From Clostridiaceae bacterium (GTDB taxonomy: Bacteria > Bacillota > Clostridia > UBA1212 > DUPL01), in contig DUPL01000016.1 in NCBI GenBank assembly GCA_012838385.1, forward strand, positions 1-37,287: a stretch of 37,287 nt of DNA, given 5' to 3'. The position numbers and the translations under genes are program-made. The notes below the pieces were generated by a model, which did no database searches, had not been told where the DNA came from, and worked only from the letters and a program-made list of their open reading frames with translations. Positions within the stretch are counted from its first letter, which is position 1; the number at the start of each line of letters is the position of its first letter. Below, piece by piece: positions 8,566 through 16,225 of the stretch.

Positions 8566-8594
8566 ATTATATACTGTATGCTTTCTTATTTCAA
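8566..8594 (-). promoter_or_regulatory. Sigma-A promoter of fhs
   Basis: Read on the minus strand: TTGAAA (8594-8589), a 17-base spacer, TATAAT (8571-8566). The -10 is perfect and the -35 has one mismatch. The -35 overlaps the stop codon of the upstream MATE gene, giving a leader of about 27 bases. Confidence 0.75.
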
Positions 8595-9959
8595 ATGAAT
8601 ATTCTGTGCTTGATTCTGCAGTTTTGTAAGGCTCCTGATTCCAAAACCGAACCAGATGAAAGTAAGAACAAAGGAGAAGAAGTCTGCGAAAGGAGCGGCG
8701 TAAAGTATTCCTTTGAGGCCGAATAACCTTGCAAAAACAATAATTGCGGGGAGAAGAAGGATAACCTGCCTTGTTAATGTGAGGAACATGGCAGATTTCG
8801 CCCTGCCTATCGCTTGGAAGAAGCTTGAACCAATTATCTGAAAACCAACCACAGGGAGAAGCATAAACCACGCCTTTACCGCATGTTTTCCAAAGGCAAG
8901 CAGCTCCTCGTCGCGGTTGAACATGGAGACAAGCTGAACAGGAAACAGCCTTGTAATTACAAAACCAATCATCACAACTGTTGTGGCTGCAAAAATGGCG
9001 CTCTTGGCAGCACTCTTGACCCTGTCATATTTCTTTGCTCCGAAGTTGTAGCTGACGATAGGTTGTACTCCCTGGTTAAGACCGATAATTGGCATGAGGA
9101 GAAGTGTTTGTATGCTGTTTACAACTCCCATGCCGGATACAGCAATGTTTCCACCATAGGTATAAATTGTTTTGTTTAAAGTAATATTAAGAAAGCTGTT
9201 TGCAACCTGCAGGAGAAAGTTCGGCATGCCGAGAATAACAATTGTATATAAAATTTTCAATTTCAAATGCATGTTTCTAACTCTGAGCCTGTTTTTGCAT
9301 TTACTACCCAGGAAGTATAATGTGACCCAAGAAGCTGAAGCCATTTGGGATAGAATAGTAGCAAGTGCGGCACCTGCCATGCCCATCCTGAAGACGTATA
9401 TAAACAGGGGGTCAAGAACGGTGTTGAGACCTGCTCCGAAGAACATGGTCAGCATTGCAATTTTGGGGCTTCCATCTGCACGTATGAAGTGGTTGAGGCC
9501 AATACTTACTACCTGGAAGACAGAGCCAAAGAAAATGACACTCATGTATTCTTCAGCATAGGGAAGAGTGGCATCGCTGGCACCGAAATATATTAGGAGT
9601 TTTCTCATGAAAGCAAGACCCAATATTGATACAACAATACCGCCGAGAACCAAAAGAACAAAGGCATTGCCAAGAACCCTCTCAGCTTCCTCCTTTTTTC
9701 CTTCTCCCAGTTTAATAGAAAACAGAGTGGCTCCTCCAATGCCAAATAAAAGACCCACTGCCAAAACTATTATCATTATGGGAAAACAGACCGTGGCGGC
9801 TGCAAGACCATTGGTGCCAAGATAATCGCTGTTGCCTATGAAGATTCTATCGACAATGTTATAAAGTGCATTGACCATCATTCCCACTATTGCGGGAATT
9901 GAAAATCTGGCCAACAATTTAACAATTCTTTCTTCTCCTAAAGGATTTGCATGTTCCAT
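8586..9959 (-). CDS. MATE family multidrug/cation antiporter
   Basis: The 457-residue integral membrane protein has about twelve hydrophobic spans in two six-helix halves. The start, PLGEERIVKLLARFSIPAIV followed by VNALYNIVDRIFIGN, is the typical MATE helix-1 region. The second half starts near residue 238 and includes the ALxxPxxGLNQGVQPIVSYNFGA segment (PIIGLNQGVQPIVSYNFGAK, about 286-305), which is diagnostic of the DinF/NorM-like clostridial branch. It is expected to export cationic drugs or metabolites using a Na+ or H+ gradient; substrate is unknown. The ATG at 9959 is preceded by AGGAG at seven bases. It lies upstream of fhs on the same strand, 53 bases apart, but fhs has its own promoter, so a functional link is doubtful. 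Confidence 0.95.
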   Translation of the reverse strand: MEHANPLGEERIVKLLARFSIPAIVGMMVNALYNIVDRIFIGNSDYLGTNGLAAATVCFPIMIIVLAVGLLFGIGGATLFSIKLGEGKKEEAERVLGNAFVLLVLGGIVVSILGLAFMRKLLIYFGASDATLPYAEEYMSVIFFGSVFQVVSIGLNHFIRADGSPKIAMLTMFFGAGLNTVLDPLFIYVFRMGMAGAALATILSQMASASWVTLYFLGSKCKNRLRVRNMHLKLKILYTIVILGMPNFLLQVANSFLNITLNKTIYTYGGNIAVSGMGVVNSIQTLLLMPIIGLNQGVQPIVSYNFGAKKYDRVKSAAKSAIFAATTVVMIGFVITRLFPVQLVSMFNRDEELLAFGKHAVKAWFMLLPVVGFQIIGSSFFQAIGRAKSAMFLTLTRQVILLLPAIIVFARLFGLKGILYAAPFADFFSFVLTFIWFGFGIRSLTKLQNQAQNIHLK

Positions 9960-10326
9960 ATACTACTCCTATAATATTATTTATTTTTTTGAAAGTGCAT
10001 ATATATTACATAATAGTATAGCTCATGTCCACCGATGTATTGAAAGGTTTTATAAACAAATCTTTAAAGGAGCACCCAGGACCCGGAAGTTTGGTTTGGG
10101 AGCACTTATATTAGTGGGGTGTCTTTACATGAGTATTAATTTAGTGTATATATAGTATATAAATTGAGGCCGAAAAAGGCGGTGTGCCAATATGACAAGG
10201 TACGGGCTTTTGTGTGTTATGTGTGTTAATTGCATATGTAAAATCGTTGGGGGATTGTGGACGTATTTAATGCCATGACGAGTTGTGGTGTTTTTTTCGC
10301 TTTAATGAATGTAAAATGGAGGGAGC
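9960..10326. other. Intergenic region between divergent genes
   Basis: This holds the control regions of the MATE gene (minus) and the GH99-like gene (plus). I found no strong consensus promoter. A plus-strand frame open to 10155 encodes a hydrophobic C-terminal stretch near 10090-10150 but has no usable start codon with a ribosome site, so it is not called. GGAGCAC occurs twice 32 bases apart (about 10068 and 10100). No known RNA element is recognised. Confidence 0.35.
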
Positions 10327-11373
10327 ATGATGAAAAGAAGAGTGGTTTTCATATTGATTGTTCTAATCCTGGTTCTGACAACAGCATGCAACAGAAATGG
10401 AGGTGGCAATGTGAAATATATTGAAAGAGAGCCTGCTGATTGTGATATCGGTATCTGGTACAGTGTATGGTATGCGTACCTTGACGAAATGTCCAACTCT
10501 GTACAAAGGAACACTTGGAATGCATGGGACATACAGTATGATGTTTTGCTTCCTGATGGAACTTACGGAAAATATGATTCGCTGGATGAGGACATTATAT
10601 TCTTTCACTTGGAGCAAATGGCTGATCTCGGCATAGATTTTGTGATTATGGACCAGACGAATCACATTGATGTGGAAAATGGCTATATTAACGAAAGAGC
10701 ATTGAAATTTGCACAATGCATAAAGGAATGGAATGACATTCCTGAGAACAGGCCTATCAAATACTGCTCGGCTATTGGCGCAATACAATGGTCTAACAAT
10801 GCTGCAAGTATTGAACAAGAGGCAAAAATACTTTGGGATAGATACTGCATGCAGGAGTTTGGAACATCCGACTATCACTACTATCTGGATGACAAACCCC
10901 TGCTTATTGTTTATGGAGATGGGGGAGAAGAGTTGTGGAACAACTACGATGGGAAGAAGACATATGGAGAGATGTTCACCATCAGATATGCAGACAATGG
11001 TAGTAATCCTGGACGTTACGGGTGGGCGTTTGACAAGGGCACACAGCTGCATGAGGAAGTGGTTGTGGTCATGCCTGGGTGGAATAATAGAAAAGGTGCA
11101 CCACCGGTAATGCGCAATCAGGGCAAATGGTATAGGGAACAGTGGGAGAAGTTGTTGATGGCTGAAAAGAAGCCCGAAATCGTAGTTATAAATTCTTTCA
11201 ACGAGTATGCGGAGAATACTGCGATTTTTCCGGCGGACACAAGTAAAATGACCAATGAGATCGAGAAGTGGATAGATGAAAATGGCGAGATTAGTACAAC
11301 CATGTACTGGAAGATGACAAAGGACTACATAGAGCAGCTAAGGAGTGGAAAATACAAAGTTTTTGAGAATTGA
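10327..11373 (+). CDS. GH99-like (endo-mannosidase/WbsX-type) lipoprotein
   Basis: The 348-residue product has a lipoprotein signal (MMKRR, hydrophobic core, lipobox LTTAC with Cys 21), so it should be anchored outside the membrane. After a short linker, IGIWYSVWYA (about 43-51) opens a TIM-barrel-like domain. It contains LGIDFVIMDQTNHID (about 106-120), the strand LLIVYGDGG (about 198-206) and a C-terminal VINSFNEYAENTAIFP segment (about 291-306). That order matches GH71/GH99-like and WbsX-type proteins, where a 'SWNEW.E.T.IeP' block marks the end of the barrel. The likely role is hydrolysis of mannose-type or exopolysaccharide linkages; the exact substrate is unknown. ATG occurs twice (10327 and 10330) after GGAGGGAG, and the second has better spacing. 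The NPCBM gene follows 17 bases later, probably in the same transcript. Confidence 0.75.
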   Translation: MMKRRVVFILIVLILVLTTACNRNGGGNVKYIEREPADCDIGIWYSVWYAYLDEMSNSVQRNTWNAWDIQYDVLLPDGTYGKYDSLDEDIIFFHLEQMADLGIDFVIMDQTNHIDVENGYINERALKFAQCIKEWNDIPENRPIKYCSAIGAIQWSNNAASIEQEAKILWDRYCMQEFGTSDYHYYLDDKPLLIVYGDGGEELWNNYDGKKTYGEMFTIRYADNGSNPGRYGWAFDKGTQLHEEVVVVMPGWNNRKGAPPVMRNQGKWYREQWEKLLMAEKKPEIVVINSFNEYAENTAIFPADTSKMTNEIEKWIDENGEISTTMYWKMTKDYIEQLRSGKYKVFEN

Positions 11374-11390
11374 TAAAGGAGGCTTGCGTT

Positions 11391-12308
11391 ATGAAAAAAG
11401 TGATATTTATTGTTATCACATTATTTCTTGCAGCATCATTGCTTTCCGTCCTCGCTGAGGAGACTGAAAACGAAGATGGCTTGTATTTAACCAAGATTGA
11501 GTACGTAAGTGCAACAGGGTACGTAACTCCCATCTTTGACATTGAGGGTACTATCAGGCATGATAATGAAGATTTCAAGTATCCCCATTCCATTGAGGCC
11601 CATCCAATAAGCGTTTCAGAACCCAGTGAAATTGTATACGATATTTCTGAATACAACTACACACATTTTGCTGCATATTTGGGCAAAAACGCAGTGTTGG
11701 AAGCACGAGGCGCACATGTTGTCTTTGTGGTTTGGGCGGACGGTGAGAAGATTTATGAAAGTGAGACAGTTGCAGTGGGAGACTTGCCTGTTGCATGTGT
11801 TGCCAAAATTCCTGAGGGGACGAAGGAACTGAAACTGGAGGTTAACGCAGGAATTGACGGTGTGGACTATGACACATCAACTTGGGGCTCTCCAATGCTT
11901 GTGAACCTTGAGGTAACCGATTTCAAGGAGAAGAGACAGGTAAGTAAAACAGAGTACAAGGTTGGAGAAGAGTTCTCGCCAAATGGAGGATTCTATACCA
12001 TTGTCTACTCGAACGGAATGGAAGTAGACGGTATGCTTACAGAAGACATGATTTCTGGGTTCGATAGTGAAACCCCAGGTGCCAAAACAATAACCGTTAC
12101 ATATGAAGAAAAGACCTATACCTTCGAGGTCACGGTACTGGAAGATGAAACACCAGCACCAACACAATCGCAGAAGGAAACGAAGGAACCCACAGACGAG
12201 TCTGAAAAAGACGGCGGTAATCTTGGTATTATAATTGCTGTTGTGGTGGCTACAGCGGTGGTTGTGGCAGTAGTTGTGGCGATAATTGTACTTAGAAAAA
12301 AGCAATAA
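11391..12308 (+). CDS. Secreted NPCBM/Ig-like protein with C-terminal membrane anchor
   Basis: The 305-residue product has a signal peptide (KKVIFIVITLFLAASLLSVLA). An NPCBM-like carbohydrate-binding domain (about 25-170) is marked by the paired YVSATGYV start, ISEYNYTHFAAYLG, VVFVVWADGEKIYES and LKLEVNAGIDGVDYD. A bacterial Ig-like (Big_3/DUF-type) domain follows at about 173-245 (YKVGEEFSPNGGFYTIVYSNG, TVTYEEKTYTFEVTV). Then come a Thr/Pro/Glu-rich spacer and one C-terminal membrane helix with a RKKQ stop-transfer tail. It is an extracellular glycan-binding protein held to the membrane. AAAGGAGG (11375-11382) sets the ATG at 11391. The upstream partner is the GH99-like lipoprotein, so the pair probably acts on one glycan at the cell surface. 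No catalytic motif is seen. Confidence 0.8.
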   Translation: MKKVIFIVITLFLAASLLSVLAEETENEDGLYLTKIEYVSATGYVTPIFDIEGTIRHDNEDFKYPHSIEAHPISVSEPSEIVYDISEYNYTHFAAYLGKNAVLEARGAHVVFVVWADGEKIYESETVAVGDLPVACVAKIPEGTKELKLEVNAGIDGVDYDTSTWGSPMLVNLEVTDFKEKRQVSKTEYKVGEEFSPNGGFYTIVYSNGMEVDGMLTEDMISGFDSETPGAKTITVTYEEKTYTFEVTVLEDETPAPTQSQKETKEPTDESEKDGGNLGIIIAVVVATAVVVAVVVAIIVLRKKQ

Positions 12309-12323
12309 AAAACAATAATCCAG

Positions 12324-12359
12324 TTTCACCTCTCGTTATGTATGAGAGGTGAAATTTTT
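12324..12359 (+). terminator. Terminator of the GH99/NPCBM operon
   Basis: TTTCACCTCTC (12324-12334) and GAGAGGTGAAA (12344-12354) form an eleven-base perfect stem with a nine-base loop, followed by TTTTTATT. Confidence 0.93.
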
Positions 12360-12373
12360 ATTGATGGAAGGCA

Positions 12374-12433
12374 TTGGGTTGAATAGTTGTTAACATATAA
12401 TTTCTTTACTTTACCATTAAAATATGTTAAGAT
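12374..12433 (+). promoter_or_regulatory. Candidate promoters of nifJ
   Basis: Two candidates are visible. The upstream one has a perfect TATAAT (12396-12401) with a weak TTGGGT 16 bases before it. The downstream one has TTTACT (12405-12410), a 17-base spacer and TAAGAT (12428-12433). The second -10 lies inside the Rex-like palindrome, as expected for a repressed promoter. Confidence 0.45.
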
Positions 12434-12441
12434 ATTAACGT
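12424..12441. promoter_or_regulatory. Rex-like redox operator upstream of nifJ
   Basis: GTTAA (12426-12430), a four-base spacer GATA, and TTAAC (12435-12439) reproduce the symmetric core of the Rex site TTGTTAA-N4-TTAACAA; eleven of fourteen arm bases match. Rex is the NADH/NAD+-sensing repressor of fermentation genes in clostridia. A further TTGTTAA half-site lies at 12387-12393. Binding is inferred, and rex itself is not in this window. Confidence 0.5.
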
Positions 12442-12506
12442 TGTTGTTTGATAAAACACAATCGCCGTTTTTCAAATATAGCTCATTAATATAGGAGGCA
12501 TTTTAC

Positions 12507-15500
12507 ATGACAAGAAAGTTTAAATCAATGGACGGTAACACCGCTGCGGCGCATGTCAGTTATGCTTTTACTGAAGTAGCAGCAATTTATCCAATAACAC
12601 CTTCCAGTGTTATGGCCGAGCTTACCGACTCTTGGTCTGCGAATGGACTCAAGAATATTTTTGGCGACAATGTAAAGGTCGTAGAAATGCAATCGGAGGC
12701 GGGAGCAGCTGGAGCAGTACACGGAAGTCTTGCTTCAGGCGCATTAACTACTACATATACTGCTTCTCAAGGTTTACTTCTAATGATTCCCAACTTGTAT
12801 AAAATTGCAGGAGAGTTATTGCCAGGAGTGGTTCATGTTTCAGCAAGAACTGTTGCATCGCATGCACTGAATATTTTTGGCGACCATTCGGACGTCTATG
12901 CATGCCGTCAGACAGGTTGCGCAATGCTATGCTGCACAAATGCACAGGAGGTCATGGACCTTGGAGCAATTGCACATCTAGCTGCAATTAAGGGTCGCAT
13001 ACCATTCATTAATTTCTTTGACGGATTCAGGACAAGCCATGAAATCCAGAAGGTCGCAGTTTGGGACTACAATGATCTGGATGAAATGATAGACAAGGAA
13101 GCTCTTGCTGAATTCAGAAACAAAGCTTTGAATCCTGAAAACCCAGTACTACGCGGAAGTGCAGAAAACGGAGATATATTCTTCCAGCACAGGGAAGCAT
13201 GTAACAAGTATTATGACGCTCTTCCTGCCATCGTTGAAGAATATATGGAAATGGTTAACAAGAAGATTGGCACAAACTATAAATTGTTCAACTACTACGG
13301 ACACCCTGAGGCTGAGAGAGTTATCATTGCTATGGGTTCGGTAAACGACGTAATTGAAGAAGTTATAGATTACCTGATTGATAAGGGCGAAAAGGTAGGA
13401 TTGATCAAGGTTAGATTGTATCGTCCTTTCAGAGCGGACAGGCTTATCGAAGCATTGCCAAAGACAGTGAAGAAGATAGCGGTTCTTGATAGAACTAAAG
13501 AGCCTGGTGCACTGGGTGAACCTTTGTATCTTGATGTTGTTACCGCTCTTGCTACAAACGGTATTAATATCAAGGTTGTAGGTGGTCGTTACGGACTGGG
13601 TTCAAAGGATACACCACCATCAAGCATATTTGCAGTTTATGAGAATCTTGAAAAGGATGAGCCAAAGAACGGCTTTACAATCGGAATAGTTGACGACGTT
13701 ACACATCTGTCTCTTGAAGAGAAGCCTTCACCTGACACCCAGCCAAAAGGAACCATCAGCTGCAAGTTCTGGGGTCTTGGCGGTGACGGTACTGTTGGTG
13801 CCAACAAGAACTCCATCAAGATTATTGGTGACCACACAGATAAATACATCCAGGCTTACTTCCAATACGACTCAAAGAAGACAGGCGGAGTAACCATTTC
13901 CCACCTGAGATTTGGTGACCAGCCTATCAAGTCATCATACTATGTAAAGAAGGCGGACTTTGTTGCCTGCCACAACCCATCATACATAGTAAAAGGATTT
14001 GAAATTGTTCGTGATGTCAAGCCAGGAGGATCCTTCCTGCTTAACTGCCAGTGGACTCCTGAAGAGCTGGATACACATCTGCCAAACAAGGTTAAGAAAT
14101 ATATTGCTGACAATAACATTAACTTTTATATAATCAATGCAATAGATATTGCTCGTGAGATAGGAATGGGCAAGCGTACCAATACAGTTCTGCAGTCTGC
14201 ATTCTTTGCAATTGCGAATATCCTGCCAATTGACAAGGCTGTTGAGTACATGAAGAAAGCTGCAAGAGATTCCTACATCTCCAAGGGCGAAGCGATAGTT
14301 GAAATGAACTGGAAAGCCATTGACGCAGGTGTTAATGCAATAGTTAAGGTTGACGTACCTGAATCATGGAAGAATCTTGATACAACACAAGCAGAAGAAC
14401 AGATTACAGGAGATCGTCCAGAGCTTGTTAAGTTCGTTAAGAACATCCTCAAGCCTGCTGCACTGATGGATGGAGATTCATTGCCTGTATCCGTGTTTAT
14501 GGATCATGCAGACGGTACATTCCCGCAGGGTTCTGCAGCTTACGAGAAGCGTGGAGTTGCTGTTGATGTACCAATGTGGATTCCAGAGAACTGCATACAG
14601 TGTAACCAGTGCGCATATGTCTGCCCACATGCTACTATAAGGCCGTTTGTTCTGAATGAGAATGAAGCAAAGAATGCCCCAGAGAATACAAAGATGGTTC
14701 AGATGAAGGGCAAGGGCGTGGAACAGTACCAGTACACAATTTCCATAAGTCCTATGGACTGCATGGGTTGCTCGGTTTGCGCAAAGCAGTGCCCGGCGAA
14801 GGAAAAGGCGCTTGTAATGGTTCCACAGGAAAGTCAGCTTGAAGAGCAGAAGGTATTCGACTACATGGTTGCAAACGTTACTAAGAAGGAAACATCCTTT
14901 GCAGACTTTACAGTCAAGGGAAGCCAGTTCAACCAGCCATTGCTTGAGTTCTCAGGCTCCTGTGCAGGTTGTGCGGAAACCTCCTATGCACGTCTTATCA
15001 CCCAGCTGTTTGGTGAGAGAATGTACATAGCAAACGCAACCGGATGTTCATCCATCTGGGGCGGCTCTGCACCTGCCACACCTTACACTGTAAACCGTGA
15101 GACTGGAAGAGGTCCTGCATGGGCAAACAGCTTGTTCGAAGACAATGCTGAGTTCGGCTACGGTATCTACCTTGGTCAGAGGACCTTAAGAGAAAGACTC
15201 GTTGGTTACGTTGAGGAACTCCTTGAGAAGACAACTGACGAAGCCGATAGAGCTGTTATCAAGGAATACCTTGATACAAAGAATGATGGTCAGGCTAACT
15301 TCAAGGCTACCGAAAAGCTTGTCAAGGTTCTCGAGAAAAATACAGATGACCTTTCCAAGGAGATTCTTGAAAATAAAAACTATCTGGCTAAGAAGTCAGT
15401 ATGGATCTTCGGTGGTGACGGATGGGCTTACGATATCGGATACGGCGGTCTTGACCATGTAATTGCTTCTGGTGAAGATGTAAACATTTTCGTATTTGAT

Positions 15501-16061
15501 ACAGAAGTTTACTCCAATACCGGCGGACAGGCATCCAAGGCTTCACAGCTGGGTCAGGTTGCACAGTTTGCTGCAGCTGGTAAGGATATCGGCAAGAAAG
15601 ATCTTGCACGTATTGCAATGACCTACGGTTATGTCTACGTAGCTCAGATTGCTATGGGAGCAAACCTGAATCAGACTTTGAAAGCTCTCCAGGAAGCTGA
15701 AGCATACCCAGGACCATCCATTATCATTGCATACTCACCATGTGAGATGCACGGTATCAAGGGCGGCATGGGCAACTCACAGATTCGCATGAAGGAAGCA
15801 GTTGAATCTGGCTACTGGACACTCTTCAGATACAATCCAATGGCTATTGCAGAGGGCAAGAATCCATTTACTTTGGATAGCCAGGCTCCAAAGAAGAGTT
15901 ACAGAGACTTTATAATGAGTGAAACCCGTTACACAAGACTCAATCAGACCTTCCCTGAGAGAGCAGACGAGCTCTTTGGAAAGGCTGAGGAAGCAGCAGC
16001 TGACAAATATGAACTTATCCAGAGGCTGAAGGATTTCTATGAGCCTAATAAGGAAGAGTAA
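12507..16061 (+). CDS. nifJ: Pyruvate:ferredoxin (flavodoxin) oxidoreductase
   Basis: This single-chain enzyme of 1184 residues oxidatively decarboxylates pyruvate to acetyl-CoA and CO2 and reduces ferredoxin. It is the central catabolic step in clostridia. Domains in order: the N-terminal domain (IYPITPSSVMAE, 27-38), the transketolase C-terminal-like domain II (about 250-360), the EKR-type linker (FWGLGGDGTVGANKNS, about 420-435), two 4Fe-4S clusters (CIQCNQCAYVCPH from 696; CMGCSVCAKQCP from 752), and the thiamine-diphosphate domain with a proximal cluster (CAGCAETS from 819, GGDGWAYDIG from 969, YSNTGGQ near 1002). Length and residues are those of a full functional enzyme. AGGAGG precedes the ATG at nine bases. 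Codon choice is strongly biased, as for a highly expressed gene. It is monocistronic, with a terminator and a Rex-like site before the start. Confidence 0.98.
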   Translation: MTRKFKSMDGNTAAAHVSYAFTEVAAIYPITPSSVMAELTDSWSANGLKNIFGDNVKVVEMQSEAGAAGAVHGSLASGALTTTYTASQGLLLMIPNLYKIAGELLPGVVHVSARTVASHALNIFGDHSDVYACRQTGCAMLCCTNAQEVMDLGAIAHLAAIKGRIPFINFFDGFRTSHEIQKVAVWDYNDLDEMIDKEALAEFRNKALNPENPVLRGSAENGDIFFQHREACNKYYDALPAIVEEYMEMVNKKIGTNYKLFNYYGHPEAERVIIAMGSVNDVIEEVIDYLIDKGEKVGLIKVRLYRPFRADRLIEALPKTVKKIAVLDRTKEPGALGEPLYLDVVTALATNGINIKVVGGRYGLGSKDTPPSSIFAVYENLEKDEPKNGFTIGIVDDVTHLSLEEKPSPDTQPKGTISCKFWGLGGDGTVGANKNSIKIIGDHTDKYIQAYFQYDSKKTGGVTISHLRFGDQPIKSSYYVKKADFVACHNPSYIVKGFEIVRDVKPGGSFLLNCQWTPEELDTHLPNKVKKYIADNNINFYIINAIDIAREIGMGKRTNTVLQSAFFAIANILPIDKAVEYMKKAARDSYISKGEAIVEMNWKAIDAGVNAIVKVDVPESWKNLDTTQAEEQITGDRPELVKFVKNILKPAALMDGDSLPVSVFMDHADGTFPQGSAAYEKRGVAVDVPMWIPENCIQCNQCAYVCPHATIRPFVLNENEAKNAPENTKMVQMKGKGVEQYQYTISISPMDCMGCSVCAKQCPAKEKALVMVPQESQLEEQKVFDYMVANVTKKETSFADFTVKGSQFNQPLLEFSGSCAGCAETSYARLITQLFGERMYIANATGCSSIWGGSAPATPYTVNRETGRGPAWANSLFEDNAEFGYGIYLGQRTLRERLVGYVEELLEKTTDEADRAVIKEYLDTKNDGQANFKATEKLVKVLEKNTDDLSKEILENKNYLAKKSVWIFGGDGWAYDIGYGGLDHVIASGEDVNIFVFDTEVYSNTGGQASKASQLGQVAQFAAAGKDIGKKDLARIAMTYGYVYVAQIAMGANLNQTLKALQEAEAYPGPSIIIAYSPCEMHGIKGGMGNSQIRMKEAVESGYWTLFRYNPMAIAEGKNPFTLDSQAPKKSYRDFIMSETRYTRLNQTFPERADELFGKAEEAAADKYELIQRLKDFYEPNKEE

Positions 16062-16084
16062 ATATTACCAAATAGATAAATTAT

Positions 16085-16117
16085 GGAGCAGTCTCATTTG
16101 TGGGACTGCTCCTTTTT
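16085..16117 (+). terminator. Terminator of nifJ
   Basis: GGAGCAGTC (16085-16093) and GACTGCTCC (16104-16112) form a nine-base perfect stem followed by TTTTT. Confidence 0.93.
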
Positions 16118-16195
16118 GAATATGCAGAATCTTTTTCTTGGTGTTAATTGGACTGGCGGGTGTTAATGGCAACAAGGGACAAGGACAAAAACATG

Positions 16196-16220
16196 AAAAA
16201 ACTGCGGAAAATCCCGCAGT
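16196..16220 (-). terminator. Terminator of the short GH78-like gene
   Basis: On the minus strand, after the stop, ACTGCGG (16220-16214) and CCGCAGT (16207-16201) form a seven-base stem with a six-base loop, then a T run (A's at 16196-16200 on the plus strand). Confidence 0.85.
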
Positions 16221-16225
16221 AATTA

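Noticed and set aside
9871-10155. Plus-strand open frame encoding a hydrophobic C-terminus between the MATE and GH99-like genes
   Set aside because: The first half is antisense to the MATE gene start. The plausible membrane segment (about 10090-10150) has no start codon with a ribosome site, so it is left as intergenic.
10060-10260. Possible structured RNA with GGCCGAAAAAGGC and repeated GGAGCAC
   Set aside because: No extended pairing or known aptamer core was recognised; the elements are too short to support a call.
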